The notes below the pieces were generated by a model, which made no database searches, had not been told where the DNA came from, and saw only the letters and a list, made by a program, of their open reading frames with translations. The translations under genes were made by a program, and so were the position numbers. Below, piece after piece: positions 1 to 6,560 of a stretch of 14,250 nt of DNA. Source of the DNA: an uncultured bacterium (GTDB taxonomy: Bacteria; Patescibacteriota; Dojkabacteria; SC72). The DNA is taken from positions 1 through 14,250 of the forward strand of contig CALDJM010000026.1 in the NCBI GenBank assembly GCA_937899155.1, written 5' to 3'. Positions within the stretch are counted from its first letter, which is position 1; each line of letters opens with the position of its first letter.

Positions 1-503
1 ACAGTATTATATCTTTCAAAATCCTCATCTGTATCAGACCTCTTCATATATGGAGGAATTGGTGTATGGCCAATCTTTTCAAACAACTCTTCACTACTAA
101 GGTCCGAGAGTAAGTTAACTAAAACCCCTTTTTGCCCCTTTTTGACAATCTGCAACTGGATTTTCTTGCCGACCAGGTCGGTGAGAAGTTCGTTTTCGTG
201 CAGTTGTTTGCTTTTTTTAATTAAGCAGAACCAGTTTCCATCTTGTTGTTGGTTTAGAAAAAGGACTTCATGAACCCTGTCTTTAGAATCTAGAAAGTAT
301 GTTCTTCTTTTTTGAACTTTTGTTTCATTGAGTACAATGACATCACCCTTTTTCATATATTCAACACAGTCAGAGTATTTTCTGTGATTAATATCTCCGT
401 TTTCTCTATCTAGAACAAGTAGCTTGGTTGTTCCTCTTTCTTTAGGAGGGAATTTAGCTATTTTCTCTTCTGGTAGATTGTATGTAAATTCTGACATTTT
501 CAT
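1..503 (-). CDS. queA: QueA, tRNA preQ1(34) S-adenosylmethionine ribosyltransferase-isomerase (N-terminal half, runs off window)
   Basis: The reverse strand stays open from an ATG at 503 to the window edge, about 167 codons of a family that is usually about 340 residues. The N-terminus carries the QueA signature FTYNLPEEKIAKFPP, then TTKLLVLDRENGDINHRKYSD and GDVIVLNETKV. Near the edge GHTPIPPYMKR and DEDFERYNT match the conserved 'G..PLPPYI.R' and 'YQTVYA' blocks. QueA moves the ribosyl part of S-adenosylmethionine onto preQ1 at the tRNA wobble position to make epoxyqueuosine. The start may be ATG 503 or ATG 497; both lie only a few bases from a TATAAT on this strand (518-513), so the mRNA is probably almost leaderless. 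The gene diverges from fmt across 29 bp. The C-terminal half lies outside the window, so completeness cannot be judged. Confidence 0.92.
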   Translation of the reverse strand, partial: MKMSEFTYNLPEEKIAKFPPKERGTTKLLVLDRENGDINHRKYSDCVEYMKKGDVIVLNETKVQKRRTYFLDSKDRVHEVLFLNQQQDGNWFCLIKKSKQLHENELLTDLVGKKIQLQIVKKGQKGVLVNLLSDLSSEELFEKIGHTPIPPYMKRSDTDEDFERYNT

Positions 504-541
504 ATTCTCTGTATTATAGTAAAATATCGAGTATGGATAAA
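491..541. promoter_or_regulatory. Overlapping divergent promoters for queA and fmt
   Basis: On the minus strand TATAAT lies at 518-513, with a weak -35 (TTTATC, 541-536) 17 bp away. It would start transcription near 506, three to nine bases before the queA start. On the plus strand CTGACA at 491-496 and TATAGT at 515-520 are 18 bp apart and would start near 527, about six bases before the fmt ATG at 533. The two -10 boxes overlap almost base for base, so the genes probably compete for polymerase. The hexamers are read directly from the sequence; the start sites are inferred. Confidence 0.6.
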
Positions 542-1498
542 GTAAAAGCTGTATTTTTGGGAACAAGTTGGGAGTCTGTTGCTAGTTTAGAGGTATTACA
601 CAAGAGTGATGTTTTTGATGTTGTATGTGTAATTACAATGCCTGACAGACCTGTTGGGAGGAAGAAGACTCTAACACCAACAGCTGTTAAGGAGTACTGT
701 TTGGTTAATGATATCCCTGTTGTGCATACAGAGAATCAAAAGGAGAGATATATGGAAGTTGCTAATATATATGAGCCTGATATTGTTGTTTGTAAAGCTT
801 TTGGAGAGATTGTTCCAAAAGAATTTTTAGAATATCCTAAGTATGGTTGTATTAATATCCATTTTTCAATTCTTCCTAAATATAGGGGGGCTGTTCCAAT
901 ACAGAAGGCTATTTTAGATGGGGAGAAAGAGACAGGTATTTCAATTATGTTAATGAGTGAAGGTCTTGATGAGGGAGATGTTTTAGCAATATACAAAGAG
1001 AATATTCATGAAGATGATACTAATATTTCATTAAGAGAAAGGTTGGTTAAGAAGAGTGAAGAGATATTAATCCCAACTTTAAGAGATTGGATTGATGGAA
1101 AGATTGTTGCAAAAAAGCAAAATGATGCAGAGGCTACATACTGTTGGCAGAGTGATATTTCAAAGGAGAAAGCAGAAATTAAATGGGAAGAGTATGAGCC
1201 TGAGTATATTGAGAGAATGGTTAGAGCTTTTCTTCCTTGGCCTGTTGCTTGGACAAGATTAGAAAAGAGTCAAAACAGGAGTCTTTCGAACAAGATTATG
1301 AAGATTTTTAAGGCTGAGTTAGTAGATATGCCGAATGAAAAAGATGCTGGTGTATTGTGGTCTAATGGAGATGATGTGTTCTTTTCTACAAAAGATAAAC
1401 ATACTTGTTTGAAAGTAACTGAATTGCAAATAGAAGGAAAGAACAGAACAGATGCTAAAGACTTTCTAAATGGTATTGGATTCTCTCTTAAGAATTAA
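533..1498 (+). CDS. fmt: Methionyl-tRNA formyltransferase
   Basis: Fmt transfers a formyl group from 10-formyltetrahydrofolate to the methionine on initiator tRNA. The 321 residues match the usual family length. The catalytic N-terminal domain spans roughly residues 1-205. It contains NIHFSILPKYRGAVPIQ, giving N108 and H110, and EGLDEGDVL, giving D146; these three catalytic residues fall at the same positions as in E. coli Fmt. The C-terminal tRNA-binding OB-like domain spans about 206-321, including the conserved block around AFLPWPVAWTRL. This is the only protein gene on the plus strand besides the transposase. It has no Shine-Dalgarno sequence and a -10 box lies 12 bp upstream of the ATG. 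Its last eight codons and stop lie in the left arm of a 50-bp palindrome, and it overlaps the tail of the convergent gene by 11 bp. Confidence 0.96.
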   Translation: MDKVKAVFLGTSWESVASLEVLHKSDVFDVVCVITMPDRPVGRKKTLTPTAVKEYCLVNDIPVVHTENQKERYMEVANIYEPDIVVCKAFGEIVPKEFLEYPKYGCINIHFSILPKYRGAVPIQKAILDGEKETGISIMLMSEGLDEGDVLAIYKENIHEDDTNISLRERLVKKSEEILIPTLRDWIDGKIVAKKQNDAEATYCWQSDISKEKAEIKWEEYEPEYIERMVRAFLPWPVAWTRLEKSQNRSLSNKIMKIFKAELVDMPNEKDAGVLWSNGDDVFFSTKDKHTCLKVTELQIEGKNRTDAKDFLNGIGFSLKN

Positions 1499-1521
1499 TT
1501 CTTAAGAGAGAATCCAATACC
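1472..1521. repeat. 50-bp perfect palindrome at the convergent ends of fmt and an unknown gene
   Basis: Positions 1472-1496 and 1497-1521 are exact reverse complements with no spacer (25-bp arms). The left arm encodes the last residues and stop of fmt. The right arm, read on the other strand, encodes the tail of the 173-aa gene, and the two stops overlap at the centre. In RNA either transcript would fold into a long, AT-rich hairpin. No T-run follows on either strand, so it is not a textbook intrinsic terminator, although a bidirectional 3'-end role is plausible. Confidence 0.9.
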
Positions 1522-2009
1522 CTCGCAAGTATCTTATTTTTAACTATTAACATCTCTATTTCGTTTGAACAATCAAAAAAAATAAAAATCATTTGTTCAA
1601 GAGAGGTAAGATTATTAAACTTAGAAGGGTTGTCATCTGTTACCCTCTCTCTCAAAACACTCTTGGCAAGTTTACTTATCAATTTCTTAGATTCTTTTTC
1701 TATTTCAGATAGATCATAAATTGGTTCTATAACACAATCTGTGCCTCCTTTCTCAAGGTTTTCATATCTTTCTTGAAAAAGATTTACTATGTCTAAAGAA
1801 AAACTGCGATATTCGCTTTCCTCAACATCACCCAATTGAAACAGTACCACCTGCTTAAAAGTATCCATACCATTGATTGGGGAAGGATTGTCCAGGGTGA
1901 TATAACCATCCAACATACCGCTCACAATTCTATTTATAGAATCTTCCCTATCTTCCTCATACTTCTTCTCACAATCTTTTAGGAAATTATCGAAGATGTC
2001 ATCAGACAT
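1488..2009 (-). CDS. Hypothetical protein, 173 aa, no family recognised
   Basis: I do not recognise this protein. The frame opens earlier, at 2048, but that start lies inside the RNase P RNA, so I take the ATG at 2009 (MSDDIFDNFLKDCEKKYEED), giving 173 residues. It is soluble-looking, strongly charged and mostly helical in character: an acidic N-terminus, a middle segment around FQLGDVEESEYRSF, a Lys/Glu-rich helix around SEIEKESKKLISKLAKS, and a hydrophobic stretch SLEQMIFIFFDCSNEIEM near the C-terminus. There is no signal peptide, zinc motif or nucleotide-binding motif. It follows rnpB by 27 bp and may be read from the rnpB promoter if the T8 run leaks; no independent promoter is obvious. 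Its tail overlaps fmt by 11 bp inside the palindrome. Confidence 0.6.
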   Translation of the reverse strand: MSDDIFDNFLKDCEKKYEEDREDSINRIVSGMLDGYITLDNPSPINGMDTFKQVVLFQLGDVEESEYRSFSLDIVNLFQERYENLEKGGTDCVIEPIYDLSEIEKESKKLISKLAKSVLRERVTDDNPSKFNNLTSLEQMIFIFFDCSNEIEMLIVKNKILARVLDSLLRINS

Positions 2010-2028
2010 ATTATTAAAATCAAAATAC

Positions 2029-2036
2029 AAAAAAAA
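2029..2036 (-). terminator. T8 run directly after the RNase P RNA P1 helix
   Basis: Eight consecutive T's on the minus strand immediately follow the 3' strand of the RNase P P1 helix (GTGCTTATAC). This marks the 3' end of the RNA and may release polymerase. The P1 helix closes a loop of about 280 nt rather than a local hairpin, so this is an atypical terminator. Confidence 0.4.
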
Positions 2037-2337
2037 GTATAAGCACATAATAAGCCGGATTCTGTATAACGATAGTTATCTATCTATGCGGTTTAACCTT
2101 GCTTCAAGTGGGGGTTACAATGCAATAATGTATTACTACATTACCCGGTAGTCTCTTACACTACCTTTTCACCCTTACCAGTAAACTGGCGGTATACTTT
2201 CTGTTGCCCTTTTCTCCGAAAGATCACTCCCTCCCAACTCTCGTTGGCACTTATCTTGATGTGTTCAAGACGGACATGAAGTCCGGACTTTCCTCATTTG
2301 TTAAATAACAAATGCAACTATCTAATAGTACTTATAC
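2037..2337 (-). ncRNA. rnpB: RNase P RNA, class A, reduced form
   Basis: This is the catalytic RNA that trims the 5' leader of precursor tRNAs. Conserved blocks appear in order on the minus strand: GAGGAAAGTCCGGAC (CR-I, 5' side of P4), GGGCAACAGAAA followed by ACCGCC, GGTAAGGGTGAAAAGGTAGT, GTAAGAGACTACC, AACCCCCACTT, GAAGCAAGG, and ACAGAATCCGGCTTAT (CR-V). The ends pair as a 10-bp P1 (GTATAAGTAC with GTGCTTATAC, one G-U pair). P2 pairs GATAGTT with AACTATC, and P3 is a clean hairpin (CATTTGTT/AACAAATG). At about 301 nt it is short compared with 377 in E. coli. GAAGCAAGGTTAAACC runs almost straight into AGATAGATAACTATC, so P15-P18, including the L15 loop that normally pairs with the tRNA CCA end, appear absent. 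The gene lies between the DUF4349 gene and the unknown gene. Confidence 0.93.
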
Positions 2338-2343
2338 ATCTAT

Positions 2344-2373
2344 ATTATACCATTTTATAGGTCCTACACTCAA
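2344..2373 (-). promoter_or_regulatory. Promoter of rnpB
   Basis: TTGAGT (2373-2368), an 18-bp spacer, then TATAAT (2349-2344) preceded by TGG, an extended -10. The expected start, seven bases downstream, is 2337, exactly the first G of the P1 helix. The agreement between promoter and RNA end supports both calls. The -35 lies five bases beyond the stop of the upstream gene. Confidence 0.8.
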
Positions 2374-2377
2374 ATCC

Positions 2378-3379
2378 TTAATTCTCTTGCTTACTTGCCT
2401 TAATCTTTCTAACAATATACCTGACAATATAAACTATTATTGCTACTGGTATTCCAAACACTGCTAACCATATAAATAAGGAACCAAAGAATTTAGCAAC
2501 ATTAACAAATGCTCTCAAGGCATCCATGAAAATACCTTTTGGTCTCCATTTCTGATCTTCTATACTTGCTCCTACACTACTTTGAGATATAGAAATAGAA
2601 ATTGTTGAGTAATTAGTTCTGCTTGCATAATATTTCAATTGAGATTCTGTTCTCTCTATATTTTGTCTAATACTTGTTAATTCTCTGTATACTGTAATTG
2701 TATCTGCAACTGTCTTTGCTGTTTTCTGAATCTCTAATAGTTGTGCTTCTGTATTTCTATCTGTGACAAGCCTAGCCCTCAAATCTATTACTTGTTCTGT
2801 AACATCTGTGGCATTTGATTTAGAATGAAGCTTCTCTATATCAAGATTTTCTAGCTTCTCAAAAAGTTCTTCATATTTATCTTGTGGAACTTTAACTGTT
2901 AGACTTGCTGACCTTTCTTTCCCTGTACCTCCATCATATGAATTAGTTATTTCTCCATTATATTTCGATATTACATCCTTTAGAGAAGATAATGCCTTAT
3001 CCATATCATCAGCTCTAAACCTGATAGAGCCTTCTTTCATGATATTTTTTTCTTTAGGAGCTGGAGGTTCAGAAGTTACTGTAGGTGAGGAAGAGGCACT
3101 GTCGGAAACACTTCTGCTTACTGTTTTAGCGGATCCTGAGCTTCTAGAGAGTAATGCTGGAGAATCAGAATCAAACAAACCATTACCTGCAGGATCAATA
3201 CCAGAAATACTACCTCCTGTCGATTCATCTACGAATTCCTCACTATATGAGTCATAATATACTCCGTTACTAGGTATATTTTTAAATGCATATACACCTA
3301 CAACTATAAGTGCAAATATTACCCCTAAAACAGAAATAATAATTACCTTCGCCTTCTTAGAGACCTTTTTCTTCTCCAT
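2378..3379 (-). CDS. DUF4349-family membrane protein
   Basis: The chosen ATG at 3379 gives 333 residues beginning MEKKKVSKK. The frame extends 16 codons further up, but those residues (MNLISFICISFYIQIN) overlap an inverted repeat and look like upstream DNA. A basic N-terminus and a transmembrane segment (about residues 11-32) are followed by a Ser-rich, low-complexity linker. The DUF4349 domain follows: the KEGSIRFRADDMDKALSSL strand-helix unit, the diagnostic VTEQVIDLRARL with a coiled-coil stretch, and YASRTNYSTISISI. A second membrane segment near residues 295-325 ends in a basic tail. Family members are envelope-anchored proteins of unknown role; many are lipoproteins, but no lipobox is seen here. 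Both termini are predicted cytoplasmic with the domain outside, which is inferred from the basic flanks. Confidence 0.85.
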   Translation of the reverse strand: MEKKKVSKKAKVIIISVLGVIFALIVVGVYAFKNIPSNGVYYDSYSEEFVDESTGGSISGIDPAGNGLFDSDSPALLSRSSGSAKTVSRSVSDSASSSPTVTSEPPAPKEKNIMKEGSIRFRADDMDKALSSLKDVISKYNGEITNSYDGGTGKERSASLTVKVPQDKYEELFEKLENLDIEKLHSKSNATDVTEQVIDLRARLVTDRNTEAQLLEIQKTAKTVADTITVYRELTSIRQNIERTESQLKYYASRTNYSTISISISQSSVGASIEDQKWRPKGIFMDALRAFVNVAKFFGSLFIWLAVFGIPVAIIVYIVRYIVRKIKASKQEN

Positions 3380-3380
3380 A

Positions 3381-3412
3381 TTTATTTGTATGTAAAAACT
3401 TATACAAATAAA
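3381..3412. repeat. 11-bp inverted repeat just upstream of the DUF4349 start
   Basis: TTTATTTGTAT (3381-3391) and ATACAAATAAA (3402-3412) are exact reverse complements separated by 10 bp, ending one base before the ATG at 3379. A TATAAG (-10-like, 3404-3399 on the minus strand) overlaps the far arm. It could be an operator over the promoter or a leader hairpin next to the start codon. It contains only one G-C pair per arm. Confidence 0.5.
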
Positions 3413-3446
3413 TGATATGAGATTCACAACAGAAAAACAATAGATA

Positions 3447-3551
3447 CTATCTACCTTGAAGCTTAGAAGAAATAAATTTTACAATAATGTAAAGAATTAA
3501 TATTCCTACCAATATAATAAGTGGTAAAAATGCCTTTGTTCTTTTATCCAT
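3447..3551 (-). CDS. Small single-pass membrane protein, 34 aa
   Basis: A 34-codon frame starts at ATG 3551 and ends at TAG 3449-3447. It encodes a basic N-terminus (MDKRTKAF), a hydrophobic segment of about 20 residues (LPLIILVGILILYIIVKFI) and a basic tail (SSKLQGR). This layout is typical of a real small membrane protein with its N-terminus inside. It begins 20 bp after the rpsI stop. TATACT (3563-3558) lies six bases before the ATG with TTCTCA 17 bp further up (inside rpsI), so it may have its own leaderless promoter or ride on the ribosomal transcript. No family is recognised. Confidence 0.55.
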   Translation of the reverse strand: MDKRTKAFLPLIILVGILILYIIVKFISSKLQGR

Positions 3552-3571
3552 AAGTGAAGTATACAAGAAAA

Positions 3572-3964
3572 CTATCTCTTTGAGAACTGTGGTTTCTTTC
3601 TTGCTTTGACATGGTCGTATTTCTTTCTTTCGACCTCTCTTGGATCTCTTGTGACCAATTTCTCTTTTCTTAAAGCAGGTTTAAGTTCTGGATCCATTTT
3701 GTATATAGCTCTTGCTAATCCTAATCTTACAGCTTCCTTCTGGCCTGTCATACCACCTCCACCTACTTTTGCTGTAAAGTAGTATTTCTTAGCCAAATCA
3801 ACAACTAGTAATGGTTTTTTTATAAATTTCTCAATCTCTTTCTCTCCTAAGAAATACTCGTCTAAAGCTTTACCATTTACAGTAGATGCTTTATCACCAG
3901 AGTATATTCTTACTCTTGCTACTGCTCTTTTTCTTCTTCCGATTCCTTCAAAATATTTCTCCAC
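3572..3964 (-). CDS. rpsI: 30S ribosomal protein S9
   Basis: The 130 residues cover the whole family length. N-terminal GIGRRKRAVARVRIYSG, central TAKVGGGGMTGQKEAVRLGL and C-terminal KARKKPQFSKR are the S9 signatures; the basic tail reaches toward the P-site tRNA anticodon. The start codon is GTG at 3964 (the frame reads MEKYFEGIGRRK), which places the protein start exactly where the family starts; no in-frame ATG precedes it. It follows rplM by 11 bp, the usual L13-S9 pair, and is the last ribosomal gene of the cluster. No Shine-Dalgarno sequence is present. Confidence 0.97.
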   Translation of the reverse strand: MEKYFEGIGRRKRAVARVRIYSGDKASTVNGKALDEYFLGEKEIEKFIKKPLLVVDLAKKYYFTAKVGGGGMTGQKEAVRLGLARAIYKMDPELKPALRKEKLVTRDPREVERKKYDHVKARKKPQFSKR

Positions 3965-3975
3965 TGTTTAAGTAT

Positions 3976-4410
3976 TTAAAATTTAATCTCTTTTGGATTC
4001 TGTCCTTCATGCTTGTGAACAGAATTAGTATAAACATAGAGTCTCTTCAATCTACTATCTCTTAGTTTGTTATTTGGTAACATATTCTTTACTGCATCTA
4101 TTATTATTTTTCTTGAGTCTTTCTCCATCTGTCTTTCAAAAGTAATTGTTTTAGCCCCACCTGGATATCCTGAGTGTCTATGATATCTCTTCTTTAACTC
4201 TTTTCCTCTTGTTAGTTTAACATTGTCGCTATTGATAATGATTACATAGTCTCCACAATCTACATCTGGTACTATTTCAGGTTTCTCTTTACCTATCAAT
4301 AGAGAAGCTATTTTAGTTGCAATTCTACCCAGAATTTGGTCTTTTACATCAACTATATACCATTCTCTTTTAATATTTTCTTTTGTTGTCCAAACTGTTT
4401 TATATTTCAT
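3976..4410 (-). CDS. rplM: 50S ribosomal protein L13
   Basis: The 144 residues match the family (142 in E. coli). Diagnostic stretches are REWYIVDVKDQILGRIATKIA, VDCGDYVIIINSDNVKLT, the Lys/His-rich YHRHSGYPGGAK, VKNMLPNNKLRDSRLKRLYVY and the final HEGQNPKEI. L13 is an early assembly protein of the large subunit. The frame can be opened two codons earlier with TTG at 4416, but ATG at 4410 (MKYKTVWTTKENI) gives the normal length. It lies 16 bp after rplQ and 11 bp before rpsI. Confidence 0.96.
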   Translation of the reverse strand: MKYKTVWTTKENIKREWYIVDVKDQILGRIATKIASLLIGKEKPEIVPDVDCGDYVIIINSDNVKLTRGKELKKRYHRHSGYPGGAKTITFERQMEKDSRKIIIDAVKNMLPNNKLRDSRLKRLYVYTNSVHKHEGQNPKEIKF

Positions 4411-4426
4411 TTTCAAAAAGTTTTAA

Positions 4427-4942
4427 TTAAAGTCCAGACCTTGTTCTAGATCTTTCGGAATGCTTCATTACAGCAGTTGTGTCAACTTTTTTACCCTGCC
4501 CAAAGACTCCTGTTTTCTTAGGCTTTTCACTAGCTGTAGTTTTTTTCACATCTTCTTTGTCATCTTTCTTACCCTGTACCTTCTTCCCTGTTTTCTTAAC
4601 AAGACCCATTAGAGAAACTTTAGACATTTCTGCATTATCTCCATCTCTGAATCTAATTTTAAGAATACTGACACCTGTTTTCTCATTTTTAGAATACTCT
4701 ACTAATTTTTTGACTAATTCTTTCTTCCCTAATATTGTTTCAATCTCTCTTCTAATCATAATTTCGTCTGCTCTTTTTGCTTTCTGCACTAAAGAGTCTG
4801 CATCTTTTTTCAAGACTTTTGCTTTAGGTGTTGTTGTCTCAACAGAACCTCTTTGTAGAAGAGACCTTAAGAGATTTCTTCTTAGAGAAACTCTGTGAGA
4901 TCTTTTCATTCCTAATTTTGCTTTTTTAACTCCTTTATACAT
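4427..4942 (-). CDS. rplQ: 50S ribosomal protein L17 with a Lys-rich C-terminal tail
   Basis: Residues 1-115 are a normal L17: SHRVSLRRNLLRSLLQRGSV, ETTTPKAKVLKKDADSLV and the C-terminal ILKIRFRDGDNAEMSKVSL. L17 sits near the peptide exit tunnel. The remaining 55 or so residues are an extension rich in Lys, Asp and Thr (GKKVQGKKDDKEDVKKTT and onward), absent from the 127-residue E. coli protein. The gene follows rpoA by five bases, the classical rpoA-rplQ pairing. The start is ATG 4942. The tail is probably disordered and may contact rRNA; that is inference. Confidence 0.95.
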   Translation of the reverse strand: MYKGVKKAKLGMKRSHRVSLRRNLLRSLLQRGSVETTTPKAKVLKKDADSLVQKAKRADEIMIRREIETILGKKELVKKLVEYSKNEKTGVSILKIRFRDGDNAEMSKVSLMGLVKKTGKKVQGKKDDKEDVKKTTASEKPKKTGVFGQGKKVDTTAVMKHSERSRTRSGL

Positions 4943-4947
4943 TCCAA

Positions 4948-5907
4948 TTAGCCGTTAATGTTAATAGAATACTCACTTAAAAGTTCTAATACTTCATTTA
5001 AAGATTTGTTTCCAAATCCTGGTAGATTCAAAAGTTCTGTTGCTGTTGTTTCTTTTAAGTCTGCTACTGTTTTGAAACCTCCTGCAAGAAGTCCTGTTTT
5101 TGATCTTTTAGATATTGGTAAATCTTCTACTTTCCAATTTCCAACTTCATCATTTTCCATTACCTCTACCTGCTCTGTTTCTTCTGGTGTGTTAACTTCT
5201 TCTTGAATTTTCTCTACTTCTTTCTCTGCCATACCCATTGCAATCATAACTTTTCCTGAGAATTCCTGAAGTATTTTTGCTGATTCTAATAGTGCATCTT
5301 TTGGTGTGATGCTTCCATCTGTTGTTACTCCAATCAAAACAGCATCTAAGTCTGTTTCTTGTCCTTTTCTTGCCTGTTCTATATTAAGACTGATTCTTTC
5401 AATTGGTGCGAAATCACAGTCTAGAGGAATTACTCCTATTTGTTTTCGAACTGTTACCACTGGTTTGTATCCAACTCCAGATTCTACTGTTATTTCCATA
5501 TCTAATGTTGAAGATGCATCTGTGAGTGTTGCAATATGAATATCTTTTGTTACAACTTCTAAATCTCCAGATGTTTTAAAATCTTTTGCTGTGACAACTT
5601 TTTTACCTTTAATATTTAATGAGCATGTCTGAGCCTCATCAGATTTTGTACTGAATTTGATTTTCTTAAGGTTCATGATTACATCAACCATGTTTTCCTT
5701 TATACCATCTAATGTTGCATACTCATGGTCTACACCTTTGATACTTACACTTGTGATTCCACTTCCTCTTAAACTAGAGTAAAGGATTCTTCTTAGAGCA
5801 TTTCCCAATGTATGACCGTATCCTCTTGGTAGTGGAGAAATTTCAAAAAGTCCGTAGTTTTCTTTCTCTTCCTTGATTGTAACTTTGATATCTTTAAAAA
5901 CTTCCAT
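4948..5907 (-). CDS. rpoA: DNA-directed RNA polymerase subunit alpha
   Basis: The 319 residues hold both domains. The N-terminal dimerisation domain has the hallmark PLPRGYGHTLGNALRRILYS and DGIKENMVDVIMNLK. A linker rich in Glu (about residues 230-257) leads to the C-terminal domain: VEDLPISKRSKTGLLAGGF, then the helix-hairpin-helix LLNLPGFGNKSLNEVLELL. The arginine matching E. coli R265 and the lysine-serine of the GxKS motif are kept, while the residue matching N268 is Thr, so upstream-element binding may differ. Alpha nucleates core polymerase assembly. It lies between rpsD (17 bp) and rplQ (5 bp), the standard alpha-operon order. Confidence 0.98.
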   Translation of the reverse strand: MEVFKDIKVTIKEEKENYGLFEISPLPRGYGHTLGNALRRILYSSLRGSGITSVSIKGVDHEYATLDGIKENMVDVIMNLKKIKFSTKSDEAQTCSLNIKGKKVVTAKDFKTSGDLEVVTKDIHIATLTDASSTLDMEITVESGVGYKPVVTVRKQIGVIPLDCDFAPIERISLNIEQARKGQETDLDAVLIGVTTDGSITPKDALLESAKILQEFSGKVMIAMGMAEKEVEKIQEEVNTPEETEQVEVMENDEVGNWKVEDLPISKRSKTGLLAGGFKTVADLKETTATELLNLPGFGNKSLNEVLELLSEYSINING

Positions 5908-5924
5908 TTGTTATTAATATAAAA

Positions 5925-6536
5925 TTATCTAGAGTAGAACTCTATAATTAGATTCTCTTTGATTCCTTCATCTATATCATCTCTGATAGGTAGTCTTGCA
6001 ACTTTGCATGACCCTCCTTTTACCTCTATCCAAGCTGGTGTTGCAAATAGTTTGCTTGCAGGTGCTAGTGTAGCTTTCTTTAATTCAATACTGTCACCTT
6101 CAGAAACTTCATATGAAGGGATTGTCTTTTTCTTTCCATTTACCTTTACATGACCGTGAGTTACATACTGTCTTGCTGCTGCTCTTGAAGGTGCTAACCC
6201 TGCAAGATATACAATATTATCTAATCGTAATTCTAAGAGTCTTAAGAATTCTAAACCTTTGTCTGTATTGTTATTCTTAGATCTTCTACCTGACTCTTTG
6301 TATACAGAAACCATATTCTTTTCTCTAAGACCATACATTCTTTTAACCTTTTGCTTCTCTCTTAACTGCAATCCATATCCTGAGAGTCTTGTTCTTCTCT
6401 TGTTTCCATGCTGACCTGGAGGAAAAGGTTTCCTCTTTAATCCAGCTTTTTCTGAAAATGATCTGGTTCCCTTTAGAAAGAGCTCTACTCCTTCTCTTCT
6501 ACTTAATTTGTCTTTTGGTCCTGTATATCTACCCAT
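5925..6536 (-). CDS. rpsD: 30S ribosomal protein S4 (cysteine-free form)
   Basis: 203 residues, standard length. KLSRREGVELFLKGTRSF and KRKPFPPGQHGNKRRTRLS mark the N-terminal domain. LRLLELRLDNIVYLAGLAPS followed by AARQYVTHGHVKVNGKK is the S4 RNA-binding domain. The N-terminal Cys cluster of the zinc-binding S4 type is absent, so this is a zinc-independent paralogue type. S4 starts assembly of the 16S 5' domain and in many bacteria represses the alpha operon; no pseudoknot target could be confirmed here. It lies 24 bp after rpsK and has no Shine-Dalgarno sequence. Confidence 0.97.
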   Translation of the reverse strand: MGRYTGPKDKLSRREGVELFLKGTRSFSEKAGLKRKPFPPGQHGNKRRTRLSGYGLQLREKQKVKRMYGLREKNMVSVYKESGRRSKNNNTDKGLEFLRLLELRLDNIVYLAGLAPSRAAARQYVTHGHVKVNGKKKTIPSYEVSEGDSIELKKATLAPASKLFATPAWIEVKGGSCKVARLPIRDDIDEGIKENLIIEFYSR

Positions 6537-6560
6537 GTAATCTTAAAATAGAAATAAAAA

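Noticed and set aside
2010..2048. 13-codon N-terminal extension of the 173-aa gene
   Set aside because: It would begin inside the P1 helix of RNase P RNA and reads through the T8 run; its Phe/Tyr-rich residues look like translated non-coding DNA.
4411..4416. TTG start of rplM two codons upstream
   Set aside because: The in-frame ATG at 4410 gives the normal L13 length and no ribosome-binding sequence favours the TTG.
4479..4898. 139-codon plus-strand frame opposite rplQ, and similar long plus-strand frames opposite rpsK, secY, rpsE and rplO
   Set aside because: They are shadows of conserved ribosomal or secY genes in low-complexity AT-rich DNA and show no family motifs.
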